Assembly: GCF_013607485.1 (NCBI RefSeq)
Contig: NZ_SCHP01000009.1
Span: 1-46,801 of the forward strand
Source of the DNA: Bombilactobacillus bombi
Lineage (GTDB): Bacteria; Bacillota; Bacilli; Lactobacillales; Lactobacillaceae
Reading direction: 5' to 3'
Length of the DNA stretch: 46,801 bases
Of the stretch, positions 39,149 through 46,157 are shown piece after piece. A program made the translations under genes and the position numbers. Positions within the stretch are counted from its first letter, which is position 1; each line of letters opens with the position of its first letter. A model generated the notes under the pieces. The model was not told where the DNA came from. It worked only from the letters and a program-made list of their open reading frames with translations, and did not search any database.

Positions 39149-40087
39149 TTATAATTTTTGTGCTACGCGCAAATGGGCACTATGGGCTCGATGATTGTGA
39201 TCCAATTCAGCCGCTGAAGGCAAAATTGGTTTTCTAGTGATTAACCGTAAAATTGGCTGTAAATCTGGCGGAATAACTGGCAAATCTCGTGGAACATTTA
39301 CTTGAGATTTTTGTCTAAATAATTGCTTAACAATCCGATCCTCTAAAGACTGAAAAGTAATGACACTCAAATATCCTTGTGGTGATAACATTTTAATTGC
39401 AATTTGCAATGACCGTTCCAAAGCCTGTAATTCATCATTAACCGCAATCCGCAAAGCTTGAAAAACCTTTTTTGCTGGATGGCCCCCCTGACGTCTAGCA
39501 GGGGCTGGAATAGCTTGCTTGATAACTTCCACTAATTGAAAAGTGGTTGTGATTGGCATTTGCTGCCGTTTTTCTATAATTAAACGAGCAATTCTTTTAG
39601 AAAATTTTTCATCACCGTACTGGAAAAAAATTTGAACTAACTGTCCATAATCCCAATGATTGATAATATATTCAGCATCTAAAGCTTGAGACTGATCCAT
39701 TCTCATATCTAAACGGGCATTATAGCGATAACTAAAGCCCCGCTTAGGATCATCAAATTGCGGTGAAGATACTCCTAAATCATAAATAATTCCATCAAAT
39801 GTTGTTACTTGGCGCTGGAGAAGCTGTTCTTGTAAATCCTCAAAATTTGCTTGAATTAATTCTAAATAGTTATCAGTTTGTTGATTGGTCTGTAAAGCTA
39901 GCTGCTTGCCAGACTGAATAGCCGTTTGGTCGCGATCAAAAGCATAAACATGTAAATCATGTCCCTGGCTGAGTAAATATTGAGTATGACCTCCGCGTCC
40001 AAAAGTTGCATCGATGTACGTTCCGCCATTATGCACGTGCAGTGCATCAATTGCAGGAGCTAATAAAACTGTTTCATGCCGGAACAT
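39149..40087 (-). CDS. rsmH: 16S rRNA (cytosine(1402)-N4)-methyltransferase
   Basis: SAM-dependent enzyme that methylates C1402 of 16S rRNA; conventionally the second gene of the dcw cluster. 312 residues: FRHETVLLAPAIDAL, SAM motif DATFGRGGHTQYLL (27-40), DLGVSSPQFD and KVFQALRIAVNDEL are diagnostic. AAGGG is about 10 bases before the ATG. Here it is the first gene of the cluster: mraZ, normally just upstream, is absent. Confidence 0.96.
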   Translation of the reverse strand: MFRHETVLLAPAIDALHVHNGGTYIDATFGRGGHTQYLLSQGHDLHVYAFDRDQTAIQSGKQLALQTNQQTDNYLELIQANFEDLQEQLLQRQVTTFDGIIYDLGVSSPQFDDPKRGFSYRYNARLDMRMDQSQALDAEYIINHWDYGQLVQIFFQYGDEKFSKRIARLIIEKRQQMPITTTFQLVEVIKQAIPAPARRQGGHPAKKVFQALRIAVNDELQALERSLQIAIKMLSPQGYLSVITFQSLEDRIVKQLFRQKSQVNVPRDLPVIPPDLQPILRLITRKPILPSAAELDHNHRAHSAHLRVAQKL

Positions 40088-40155
40088 TAAACTAATTCCC
40101 TTCTTTGAATAAACTAAACTTTAATAACCTTCTGCAGTTACGTAATTATTGTTAA

Positions 40156-40184
40156 ATTGTATCCAACTCAAACTTAAAGTTCAA
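40156..40184 (-). promoter_or_regulatory. Promoter of the dcw cluster at rsmH
   Basis: Minus-strand TTGAAC (40179-40184), 17 bases, TACAAT (40156-40161); four and five of six consensus positions with ideal spacing, giving a leader of about 62 bases. No repeated TGGG boxes of the kind MraZ binds are present around it. Confidence 0.7.
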
Positions 40185-40279
40185 ATTCAGACTAGACGAA
40201 TATACTAGAACACGTAAAATTAAAAATAATTAGTCGTGGTAGTTTTATTTCCATGGTTGTTATTATTTTAAAATAAATA

Positions 40280-40326
40280 AATAAACAGCCATCTACCCTC
40301 AGGCTAGAACACAATGACTGTCTATT
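40280..40326 (-). other. RNA hairpin upstream of rsmH (minus strand)
   Basis: 13-base-pair outer stem on the minus strand: AATAGACAGTCAT pairs with ATGGCTGTTTATT with two G-U pairs; an inner helix CTA-CC/GG-TAG tops it. On the plus strand those two G-U pairs become A-C mismatches, so the fold is better in minus-strand RNA. It is followed by TTATTTATTTATTTT. It could be a weak terminator for a transcript from upstream or part of an unknown leader RNA. Confidence 0.5.
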
Positions 40327-40554
40327 TTTGTCGAAATGATGCTAAATAATGAATTTGCCTTGACGTTCAAATAATAGTAAAACACACCCATTCACAAACT
40401 AACCTTCTACTTTGAATGTTACCACAATCTTCCTCCTATAACCACTATTTACCAGCAATCCCAAACATTTTTTAAAAAAAAATTAACTTTACGTGATTTT
40501 AGCCTTCTATCCTTTCTAATAACACTTTGTACTCTTAATATCAGTAGAATGTAT

Positions 40555-40583
40555 TTGCAATTTATTAACATTTCACGTAAGAT
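40555..40583 (+). promoter_or_regulatory. Candidate promoter of the DUF4044 gene
   Basis: TTGCAA (40555-40560), 17 bases, TAAGAT (40578-40583), about 35 bases before the TTG start. Four of six matches per box. The TCACGTAA at 40573-40580 overlaps it and is repeated inverted at 40489-40496. Confidence 0.45.
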
Positions 40584-40618
40584 AATTGCCAGAATAACTA
40601 ACATTTAAGGTGATTAAT

Positions 40619-40729
40619 TTGAAGAAAAAGAAAAGCGTCTTCACAAGAATAACACAGATATTTATTTGGCTAATGATTATTGTTATTATCATTGGGGCGG
40701 TTGCACAAGCCGTAATGGCTTTTATGTAA
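40619..40729 (+). CDS. DUF4044 family small membrane protein, 36 residues
   Basis: TTG start with AAGGTG 7 bases upstream gives MKKKKSVFTRITQIFIWLM and a hydrophobic segment (about 14-35) to the C-terminus: a basic start plus one membrane helix. Size and pattern match the DUF4044 family of lactobacilli, tiny proteins of unknown function often found beside the dcw cluster. Here it points away from rsmH, on the opposite strand. It is followed by a hairpin terminator. Confidence 0.8.
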   Translation: MKKKKSVFTRITQIFIWLMIIVIIIGAVAQAVMAFM

Positions 40730-40789
40730 TTATAGAAACAGTTCAAATTTTCAAATTTGAAGTAGCAAATAAACGTCCAGAATTGAAAA

Positions 40790-40838
40790 GCCTCGAAAAA
40801 AAGACCTGGGCAAATTTTTGTCCTGGCCTTTTGTTATT
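40790..40838. terminator. Terminator between the DUF4044 gene and the transporter operon
   Basis: Hairpin CC-T-GGGCAAA / TTTGTCC-T-GG (40805-40826) with seven A before it (40796-40802) and CCTTTTGTTATT after it. On the minus strand it is followed by TCTTTTTTT, so it can end the transporter operon; on the plus strand it can end the small gene. A separate perfect palindrome, TTCAAATTT / AAATTTGAA, lies at 40742-40761 without a T-run. Confidence 0.65.
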
Positions 40839-40865
40839 ACATAAACACATATTAGATTTTAAAAT

Positions 40866-41657
40866 TTATTGCGTAATATCCTTACCAAACCACTGTTCAC
40901 TCAAGCTTTTTAATTGTCCAGTATCTTTCAAATGTTTTAAAGCCTGGTCAATTTGCTTTTGCAAAGCATAGTCATGTTTGCGCATTCCCACAGCAAAATT
41001 TTCACTACGATAAGGTGTAACTAAAATTTGATATTGGTGCTGTTGGCGATCGTGTTTCAAATAGTATTCCGCAAATACACGATCAATTAAAAAACCTTGA
41101 ATACGGCCGGCTTTTAAGTCTAACATACCATTTTGAATATTATCATATTGAACTGGTGTCTGGTTACGAATAATATTTTTTAATATTTGTGGCTGCTGCA
41201 TTAAATCTTCATAACCGGTTGATCCTGATTGCACACCGACTGTCTTATTTTGCAATTGTTTTAATGTGGTAATATGATCTGCTTTTTTCACAACTACTAC
41301 CTGCTGATTTCGCAGATAGGGATGAGAAAAATAAACTTTAGCAGCCCGTTCAGGAGTTTTGGTATAACCATTCCAAATTAAATCAATCGTTCCATTGCGA
41401 AGTTCTGTTTCTTTCATAGACCAATCAATTGTTTGAAAAATAAGTTTGCGATGAATAACTTGACCAACCTTTTGGGCAACAGCAACATCAAATCCGGTTA
41501 ATTTTCCAGCTGATGTTTGAAATCCCATAGGTACAAAGGAATCATCAATTCCAACTATCAATGCCTCTTTACTGGTGCCAACCCGCTGCCCATTGCTACA
41601 GGCACTTAGCCCAATTAAGAATAAAAATCCGAATAATATTATTAACTTTTTTTTCAT
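40866..41657 (-). CDS. Amino-acid ABC transporter substrate-binding lipoprotein
   Basis: Family 3 solute-binding protein anchored outside the membrane. 263 residues: signal peptide with lipobox LSAC (Cys20), then a polar amino-acid-binding fold: VGIDDSFVPMGF, LTGFDVAVAQKVG, WNGYTKTPERA, VGVQSGSTGYE. It is the last gene of a permease-ATPase-binding protein unit; the start overlaps the ATPase stop by 4 bases. The T-box upstream with a probable CAC specifier suggests histidine as ligand; by sequence alone only polar amino acid can be said. Confidence 0.93.
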   Translation of the reverse strand: MKKKLIILFGFLFLIGLSACSNGQRVGTSKEALIVGIDDSFVPMGFQTSAGKLTGFDVAVAQKVGQVIHRKLIFQTIDWSMKETELRNGTIDLIWNGYTKTPERAAKVYFSHPYLRNQQVVVVKKADHITTLKQLQNKTVGVQSGSTGYEDLMQQPQILKNIIRNQTPVQYDNIQNGMLDLKAGRIQGFLIDRVFAEYYLKHDRQQHQYQILVTPYRSENFAVGMRKHDYALQKQIDQALKHLKDTGQLKSLSEQWFGKDITQ

Positions 41658-42301
41658 GACTGTTGCTCCAATTTAAATATTTTATCAGACACTTCTTTGG
41701 CAAATTCCAAGTCATGGGTAACAACTAATTGAGTCTTACCAGACGCCTTAAATTGTTCTAATAATTCTGCCACTTGACCTTTACTAGTAGCATCTAACGC
41801 ACTAGTTGGCTCATCGTAACAAAGTATTTTAGGCTGTAAAATTAAGGCTCGGGCAATGGCTACACGTTGTTTTTGCCCTCCTGATAGTTGATAAGGATAT
41901 AAATTTCCCTTTTGATAAAGTCCTAAGGAATCAAGTAATTTTTTAGCCTTCTGCAAGACCTGTTCCTGATTTAATCCTTGCACTTGGATAGGTGCTAAAG
42001 TAATATTTTCTAAAACTGTTAAATTAGGAAATAAGCGGTAATCTTGAAAAACTACTCCAATGTCATTTTGCCGGTGGTTATGTGGATCAAATTGCTGACC
42101 ATTAAGCAAGAACTGTCCTTGATCAACATCTTCTAAGCCAAGAATTGTTCGCAATAAAGTCGTTTTTCCCACACCGCTAGGACCTACTATTGATAAGATA
42201 GTATGAGGCTGAACTTGTAAATTAATATTTTGAAAAATTAATTGAGTATTAAAAGTCTTTGTTATATTAACTAATTCTAGAATAGGCTGTTGTTTATTCA
42301 T
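41654..42301 (-). CDS. Amino-acid ABC transporter ATP-binding protein
   Basis: ATPase driving the importer. The start MNKQQPILELVNITK (215 residues) has AGAGG about 10 bases upstream, inside the permease gene; the longer TTG frame is unlikely. Walker A GPSGVGKTT (about 36-44), Q-loop VFQDYRLFP, signature LSGGQKQRVAIARAL, Walker B ILCYDEPTSALD and switch VTHD are all intact. Slightly shorter than the usual 240 residues of GlnQ-type ATPases, at the C-terminus. Confidence 0.95.
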   Translation of the reverse strand: MNKQQPILELVNITKTFNTQLIFQNINLQVQPHTILSIVGPSGVGKTTLLRTILGLEDVDQGQFLLNGQQFDPHNHRQNDIGVVFQDYRLFPNLTVLENITLAPIQVQGLNQEQVLQKAKKLLDSLGLYQKGNLYPYQLSGGQKQRVAIARALILQPKILCYDEPTSALDATSKGQVAELLEQFKASGKTQLVVTHDLEFAKEVSDKIFKLEQQS

Positions 42302-42935
42302 AATATGAAAACCTCTGTTCAATTTTTGTCTGAATATAAGTTAAAATAGCCGTCATAGCTAAATAAATAATTCCTACTAATAGAAGGGGCAAGAGGGTCA
42401 CATCACGAGCAGTTGCCACATTACCGGCCCGTAATAAATCACCGATTCCTAAAACATAAACTAAGGATGAATCTTTAATAAGATTAATAACTTCATTACC
42501 AATGGAAGGCAAGACAATCTTTAAAACTTGCGGCCAGACGATGAATCTGAAGGCTTGTAGACGACTTAATCCTAATACTGCCGCAGCTTCGCGCTGATCT
42601 TGGCTAACAGCTTGAAGCCCGCCCCGAAAAATTTCTGCAAAGTAAGCAGCATAATTAAGTGTAAAAGCTACTGCTGCCGCAGTAAAGCGTTCAAAGACAA
42701 TTCCAATTGTCGGCAAACCATAAAAGATAAATATTAATTGTAATAATAAAGGAGTACCACGCATTAACCAGACATAGCAGCTTAATATCCACTTCAATGG
42801 TTTGACTTTACTTCTTAGCCCCCAGCTAAGAAGTACTCCTAAGGGAATTGATAAAATTAAAGTTATAGCGAATAATAATAAAGTTACCTTAGCCCCATTC
42901 AATAACGATGGTAAAATTTTCCCAATATACGTCAT
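42294..42935 (-). CDS. Amino-acid ABC transporter permease
   Basis: Integral membrane subunit of the polar-amino-acid importer. 213 residues from the ATG with AGGTG 6 bases upstream (GTG three codons earlier is a weaker choice). About five membrane segments; the HisM/GlnP-type signatures WLMRGTPLLLQL and the EAA loop EAAAVLGLSRLQAFRFIVWPQ, which contacts the ATPase, are present. First gene after the T-box; overlaps the ATPase start by 8 bases. With only one permease gene the membrane part is probably a homodimer. Confidence 0.94.
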   Translation of the reverse strand: MTYIGKILPSLLNGAKVTLLLFAITLILSIPLGVLLSWGLRSKVKPLKWILSCYVWLMRGTPLLLQLIFIFYGLPTIGIVFERFTAAAVAFTLNYAAYFAEIFRGGLQAVSQDQREAAAVLGLSRLQAFRFIVWPQVLKIVLPSIGNEVINLIKDSSLVYVLGIGDLLRAGNVATARDVTLLPLLLVGIIYLAMTAILTYIQTKIEQRFSYYE

Positions 42936-42969
42936 AATAATCACCTGACTATTCTAATTTATTTAAAAA

Positions 42970-43190
42970 AATAAAAAATCCTCTTGAGTAAATATACTCA
43001 AGAGGACGAATGCGATCGCGGTCCCACCTCAATTTATGCTCAGCTCACGCTAAAACAACTCTGGTAGTTATAAACTACTACTAGCTAACGGCAGTCACCG
43101 GATGGTATTACCCATCAACTCACAAGTGTGTTCTATGAAGGCATTAACTGTTTACAGCAACCACAGCTTCTCTAAAAATGTTCATTCATA
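42970..43190 (-). promoter_or_regulatory. T-box riboswitch of the amino-acid ABC transporter, probable His specifier
   Basis: Minus-strand leader filling the gap between minD and the permease gene. Stem I begins near AGAGAAGCTGTGGTTGCTG; the segment GAACACACTTGTGAG places CAC (43128-43130, His) after the conserved GAA and before A. A hairpin GATGG-GTAATA-CCATC follows. The T-box GAGGTGGGACCGCG (about 43013-43029) is almost canonical. The terminator is TCCTCTTGAGTA / TACTCAAGAGGA plus T6. In this model uncharged tRNA(His) opens the terminator. ACA (Thr) in another register is the main alternative. Confidence 0.85.
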
Positions 43191-43227
43191 TCTATCTTGA
43201 TCATTGTCATTTATTTTTAATTTATTT

Positions 43228-44037
43228 TTAATGATGGAACATACGATACCAAAAACCATTCTTCTTGTCAACACTTTTTTCCATATCTATTTCATTAAGA
43301 GGAATGTTTTCCCCTAAAATTCGATGTGCTAAATGAAAATATCCAACAGCAGCAGGATTATCAGATTGATTTGCAACTACAGACTGTCCCTTATTAGAAG
43401 TCGCAATGACCTCATCATCGTCCACGATCACTCCAATTAAGGGTACCGACAAGCGATCAACAATATTTTGAATATCCATCGATTTTCCATTTTGCAACAT
43501 TTGGACGCGTACACGATTAATTACTAAATGCATTCCGTAGGGCAAATGTGCATCTTCTAGAAGACCTACCACGCGATCAGCATCACTAACAGCAGCAATT
43601 TCAGGAGTAGTGACAATCAAGGCACTATCTGCCACCGCAATGGCAGCTTTAAAGCCTCTTTCGATACCTGCAGGACAATCTAAAATAACAAAATCAAAAG
43701 CTGTTTTCAAATCTGTAATTATTTCACGCATGCGCTCGATATTTAAATTGCCCTGTGTAGCGCTTTGTGAAGCTGCTAAAAGATAAAGCCGATCTTCATA
43801 ATTAGGATGTTGGACTAAAGCCTGAAATACATCTACCCTATTTTCAATTACATCAATCACATCATAAATAACCCGATCACTCAACCCTAAGATAGTATCC
43901 AAATTACGTAAGCCTACGTCTAAATCTACTACACAAATTCTTTTACCTGCGTGAACTAAGGCTAAACCTAAATTAGCAGCAGTAGTAGATTTGCCGACGC
44001 CACCCTTACCAGACGTCACTACGATTGAAGTTCCCAT
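43228..44037 (-). CDS. minD: Septum site-determining ATPase MinD
   Basis: Deviant-Walker ATPase that recruits MinC to the membrane and blocks polar Z rings. 269 residues: VTSGKGGVGKSTTAANLG (8-25), DLDVGLRNLD, DCPAGIERGF. The C-terminus ends NGFWYRMFHH, the amphipathic membrane-targeting helix. 10 bases after minC. No minE is present; in Firmicutes DivIVA, also in this window, supplies positional information. There is no visible terminator between minD and the following T-box. Confidence 0.97.
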   Translation of the reverse strand: MGTSIVVTSGKGGVGKSTTAANLGLALVHAGKRICVVDLDVGLRNLDTILGLSDRVIYDVIDVIENRVDVFQALVQHPNYEDRLYLLAASQSATQGNLNIERMREIITDLKTAFDFVILDCPAGIERGFKAAIAVADSALIVTTPEIAAVSDADRVVGLLEDAHLPYGMHLVINRVRVQMLQNGKSMDIQNIVDRLSVPLIGVIVDDDEVIATSNKGQSVVANQSDNPAAVGYFHLAHRILGENIPLNEIDMEKSVDKKNGFWYRMFHH

Positions 44038-44047
44038 GGCTTTCTCC

Positions 44048-44713
44048 TTACTCTAATGTAATTTCACGGCGAGGTTTTATATCATGCAAATTAGTAATTT
44101 TATCTTCAGCGATAACATGTAAATCATTAATATAAAATAAAGAATGTTGCGTTAATTTAGGCTGATCCATATCTGCGACAATCTGAATTAAGTCACTAAT
44201 TCTAATTTGACTAGCACGACGAATATTTCCAGTAATAATAGCATCATTGTTATCAGGATAACCCGCATGAATAATGCCATCAACTTGTCCAGCTACATAA
44301 ATATCACCTTGAGCGCGAATTACTGCTCCTTTATGCACATTGCCTAAAAGCAACAAATTACCTTGATAATCAACTACCTTGCCTGAACGAATAATTCTTG
44401 TTTCAATATTTAAAAAACTACGATTTAACAATTGTTTAACTTTTTGACGACTCCAGACTTGACTGACTACTTGCTGAAGCTCAAAAATTGAAAATTTGGA
44501 AATTACTTTCTGAATTTGTTCAAGTTGCTCATCTTTTAGTAACCGATATTGTGTATCAAGTACAATGGGCGTCTTTTTTACAGACTTAGGCATCGTCTGC
44601 TTTAATTTTTCTAATAAACTTTTGAGTTCTACTAATGTTTGCGAAAAGCTCTCATCAGAATTAATTTCTAAATAATATTTATTGCCTTTCCCCTTTAACG
44701 TCACGCTTTTCAC
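44048..44713 (-). CDS. minC: Septum site-determining protein MinC
   Basis: Inhibitor of FtsZ assembly, activated by MinD. 221 residues: N-terminal FtsZ-binding domain (1-100) and C-terminal beta-helix domain (about 105-210) with RIIRSGKVVDYQGNLLLLGNV and GDIYVAGQVDGIIHAG, the MinD-binding signature. GTG start with GGGGGA about 5 bases upstream. 15 bases after mreD. Confidence 0.93.
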   Translation of the reverse strand: MKSVTLKGKGNKYYLEINSDESFSQTLVELKSLLEKLKQTMPKSVKKTPIVLDTQYRLLKDEQLEQIQKVISKFSIFELQQVVSQVWSRQKVKQLLNRSFLNIETRIIRSGKVVDYQGNLLLLGNVHKGAVIRAQGDIYVAGQVDGIIHAGYPDNNDAIITGNIRRASQIRISDLIQIVADMDQPKLTQHSLFYINDLHVIAEDKITNLHDIKPRREITLE

Positions 44714-44728
44714 ACTAATCCCCCTAAA

Positions 44729-45259
44729 TTATTGCCACAGCCAATTAATTAGCTTAGTCATTGGAAAATACAAAACTAAAAAAATAATTGAATTGACTAA
44801 TAACGTCGGTCCTAACCAATCTGTTATAAAACGAGTCATATCTACCAATGCCAAATTTAAAAATACCCCAATTATATATAAATATAGCATGGAAATAGTA
44901 AGGACAATGAAATACATACTCCATTCGAAAACAAACGACTCAGGTATATAACTCTGCACTGTTTGCACAACGATTACTGTTAATGGAAGGATAGTAGAAT
45001 ATAAGCCAAAAATTCTTGAGTAATAAGAATCATACAAAACTCCTAGTATCAAACTATACCAAAATAAGTGGTTGTCCTCTTTTTGATCGTGCAAGACCAT
45101 TATTACTAATAATAATAACAATATTTGCAGTGAAACCTGAAAACTAGGTTTATTTAAATTAGTAAAAGTGCTTTTTAAAGAACCATCCAAAAAAAATCCT
45201 AACAGCAATATTATAAATTGACCAATATATTTTGCAGTTTTACTTTTTAAATCAACCAT
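44729..45259 (-). CDS. mreD: Rod shape-determining protein MreD
   Basis: Hydrophobic partner of MreC in the elongation complex. 176 residues from the ATG inside the last codons of mreC (GGGA 8 bases upstream; MVDLKSKTAKY). Five or so membrane segments; stretches such as GLYSTILPL and the DSYYSRIFG loop fit the family, which is weakly conserved. Assignment is supported by the order mreB-mreC-mreD-minC-minD. Confidence 0.9.
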   Translation of the reverse strand: MVDLKSKTAKYIGQFIILLLGFFLDGSLKSTFTNLNKPSFQVSLQILLLLLVIMVLHDQKEDNHLFWYSLILGVLYDSYYSRIFGLYSTILPLTVIVVQTVQSYIPESFVFEWSMYFIVLTISMLYLYIIGVFLNLALVDMTRFITDWLGPTLLVNSIIFLVLYFPMTKLINWLWQ

Positions 45260-46112
45260 GTTCAACATCCCGACTAATAACAGTTACAATTGTAAAATTA
45301 TTCAAATCTGTAGCAGGTTTAACATAAATAGATGAAACTAAACCATAATCGTCTTTTTTAATTTTTACTACTTTGCCTACATATAGCCCTCTTGGAGTAA
45401 GTCCGCCTAAACCAGAAGTGATAACTTTTTGTCCTGTCTTTACCTTATCAGCTGAAGCAACATTAGTCATTACTAATAAATTATCATCTTTGTCATAGCG
45501 GTCAATAATTCCGCTTGTATCATTACCACTATTTTTAGTAACTTCAACAGCAAATTTATTACTTAAAGATTTATCAGTAGAAATTAATCCCACCTTGGAA
45601 TTGGTTTGATTAACTTCTACTACTCGACCCACTAATCCAGATCCGGACATTACTGGCATATCCTTCTTAACACCGGAAAGTGCGCCTTTATTAATTATTA
45701 AATAATTTTGCCAATTATTGGGAGAACGCGAAATTACAGAAGCTGTAATTTGATGATAATCAGTGAGAGTCTTATTTAATTTAACTTGCCGTTTAAGATC
45801 CTGATTTTCTTTTTTTAACGCACTAATTTGAGCTTTAGTTTGAGCCAAATCATCCAAATGAGCCTTTAAACGTCGGTTTTCCTGATAAGTATCAAACAGA
45901 TTAGAAAAATTATCGCCGATATTGCGAACCCCATTAATTGGTAATGCAACAACATTACCAATAATACCTAAACCATCATTGCCTGCTTGATGAATAAAGG
46001 CAGGTTGGGACCTTCTTTTACTAAAAGTTAAAGAAGCTGTAATTGTCGAAATGATTACGATAATTACAACCATAAAAATAATTAACTTTTTATTTGAAAA
46101 AAAGTTACGCAT
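45252..46112 (-). CDS. mreC: Rod shape-determining protein MreC
   Basis: Bitopic scaffold of the elongasome outside the membrane. The start MRNFFSNKKLIIFM (286 residues) has GGAGGG 4-5 bases upstream. One membrane segment (about 9-30), a coiled coil (about 60-105, rich in Lys, Gln and Leu), then two beta domains including VISRSPNNWQNYLIINKG and GLVGRVVEV, characteristic of MreC. Separated from mreB by a strong hairpin. Confidence 0.95.
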   Translation of the reverse strand: MRNFFSNKKLIIFMVVIIVIISTITASLTFSKRRSQPAFIHQAGNDGLGIIGNVVALPINGVRNIGDNFSNLFDTYQENRRLKAHLDDLAQTKAQISALKKENQDLKRQVKLNKTLTDYHQITASVISRSPNNWQNYLIINKGALSGVKKDMPVMSGSGLVGRVVEVNQTNSKVGLISTDKSLSNKFAVEVTKNSGNDTSGIIDRYDKDDNLLVMTNVASADKVKTGQKVITSGLGGLTPRGLYVGKVVKIKKDDYGLVSSIYVKPATDLNNFTIVTVISRDVEHG

Positions 46113-46130
46113 GAAACCCTCCATTAAAGT

Positions 46131-46157
46131 AAAAAGGTGGGGGCTCCCCCACCCTTT
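46131..46157 (-). terminator. Strong hairpin terminator/attenuator between mreB and mreC
   Basis: On the minus strand AAAGGGTGGGG-GAGC-CCCCACCTTTT followed by TAC; an 11-base-pair GC-rich stem with one G-U that overlaps the last base of the mreB stop. The loop is 4 bases. The mreC ribosome site is about 15 bases further on, so mreCD-minCD either depends on read-through or on a promoter not seen in the short gap. Confidence 0.85.

Larger units (their letters stand above)
40088..40618. other. 531-base gap upstream of rsmH without mraZ
   Basis: This is the longest non-coding stretch in the window. It holds the rsmH promoter (40156-40184), a hairpin (40280-40326), a strong minus-strand ribosome site AGGAGG (40432-40437) followed by only an eight-codon frame (GTG 40425 to TAG 40399, MVTFKVEG), and the promoter of the plus-strand small gene (40555-40583). 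I read all minus-strand frames between 40330 and 40480 and found neither the MraZ start nor other MraZ-like stretches. The rest is plain AT-rich sequence. Confidence 0.6.

Noticed and set aside
40192-40254. Minus-strand 20-codon frame MEIKLPRLIIF upstream of rsmH
   Set aside because: No ribosome site before the ATG, and it lies upstream of the best rsmH promoter; no pattern beyond AT-rich chance.
40265-40290. TTTA tandem repeat (TTTATTTATTTATTTT on the minus strand) as a microsatellite
   Set aside because: Only three units, in AT-rich DNA beside a hairpin; more likely a poor U-tract.
40399-40425. Eight-codon frame MVTFKVEG as a gene
   Set aside because: Too short to call a gene despite a strong ribosome site; kept only as a finding.
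40666-40971. Plus-strand frame of 101 residues across the DUF4044 gene and the transporter terminator
   Set aside because: It runs in another frame over the end of the 36-residue gene, through the terminator and antisense into the binding-protein gene; no family resemblance.
44682-44951. Plus-strand frame of 89 residues antisense to mreD and minC
   Set aside because: Shadow of a well-supported pair of genes; no ribosome site and no domain.
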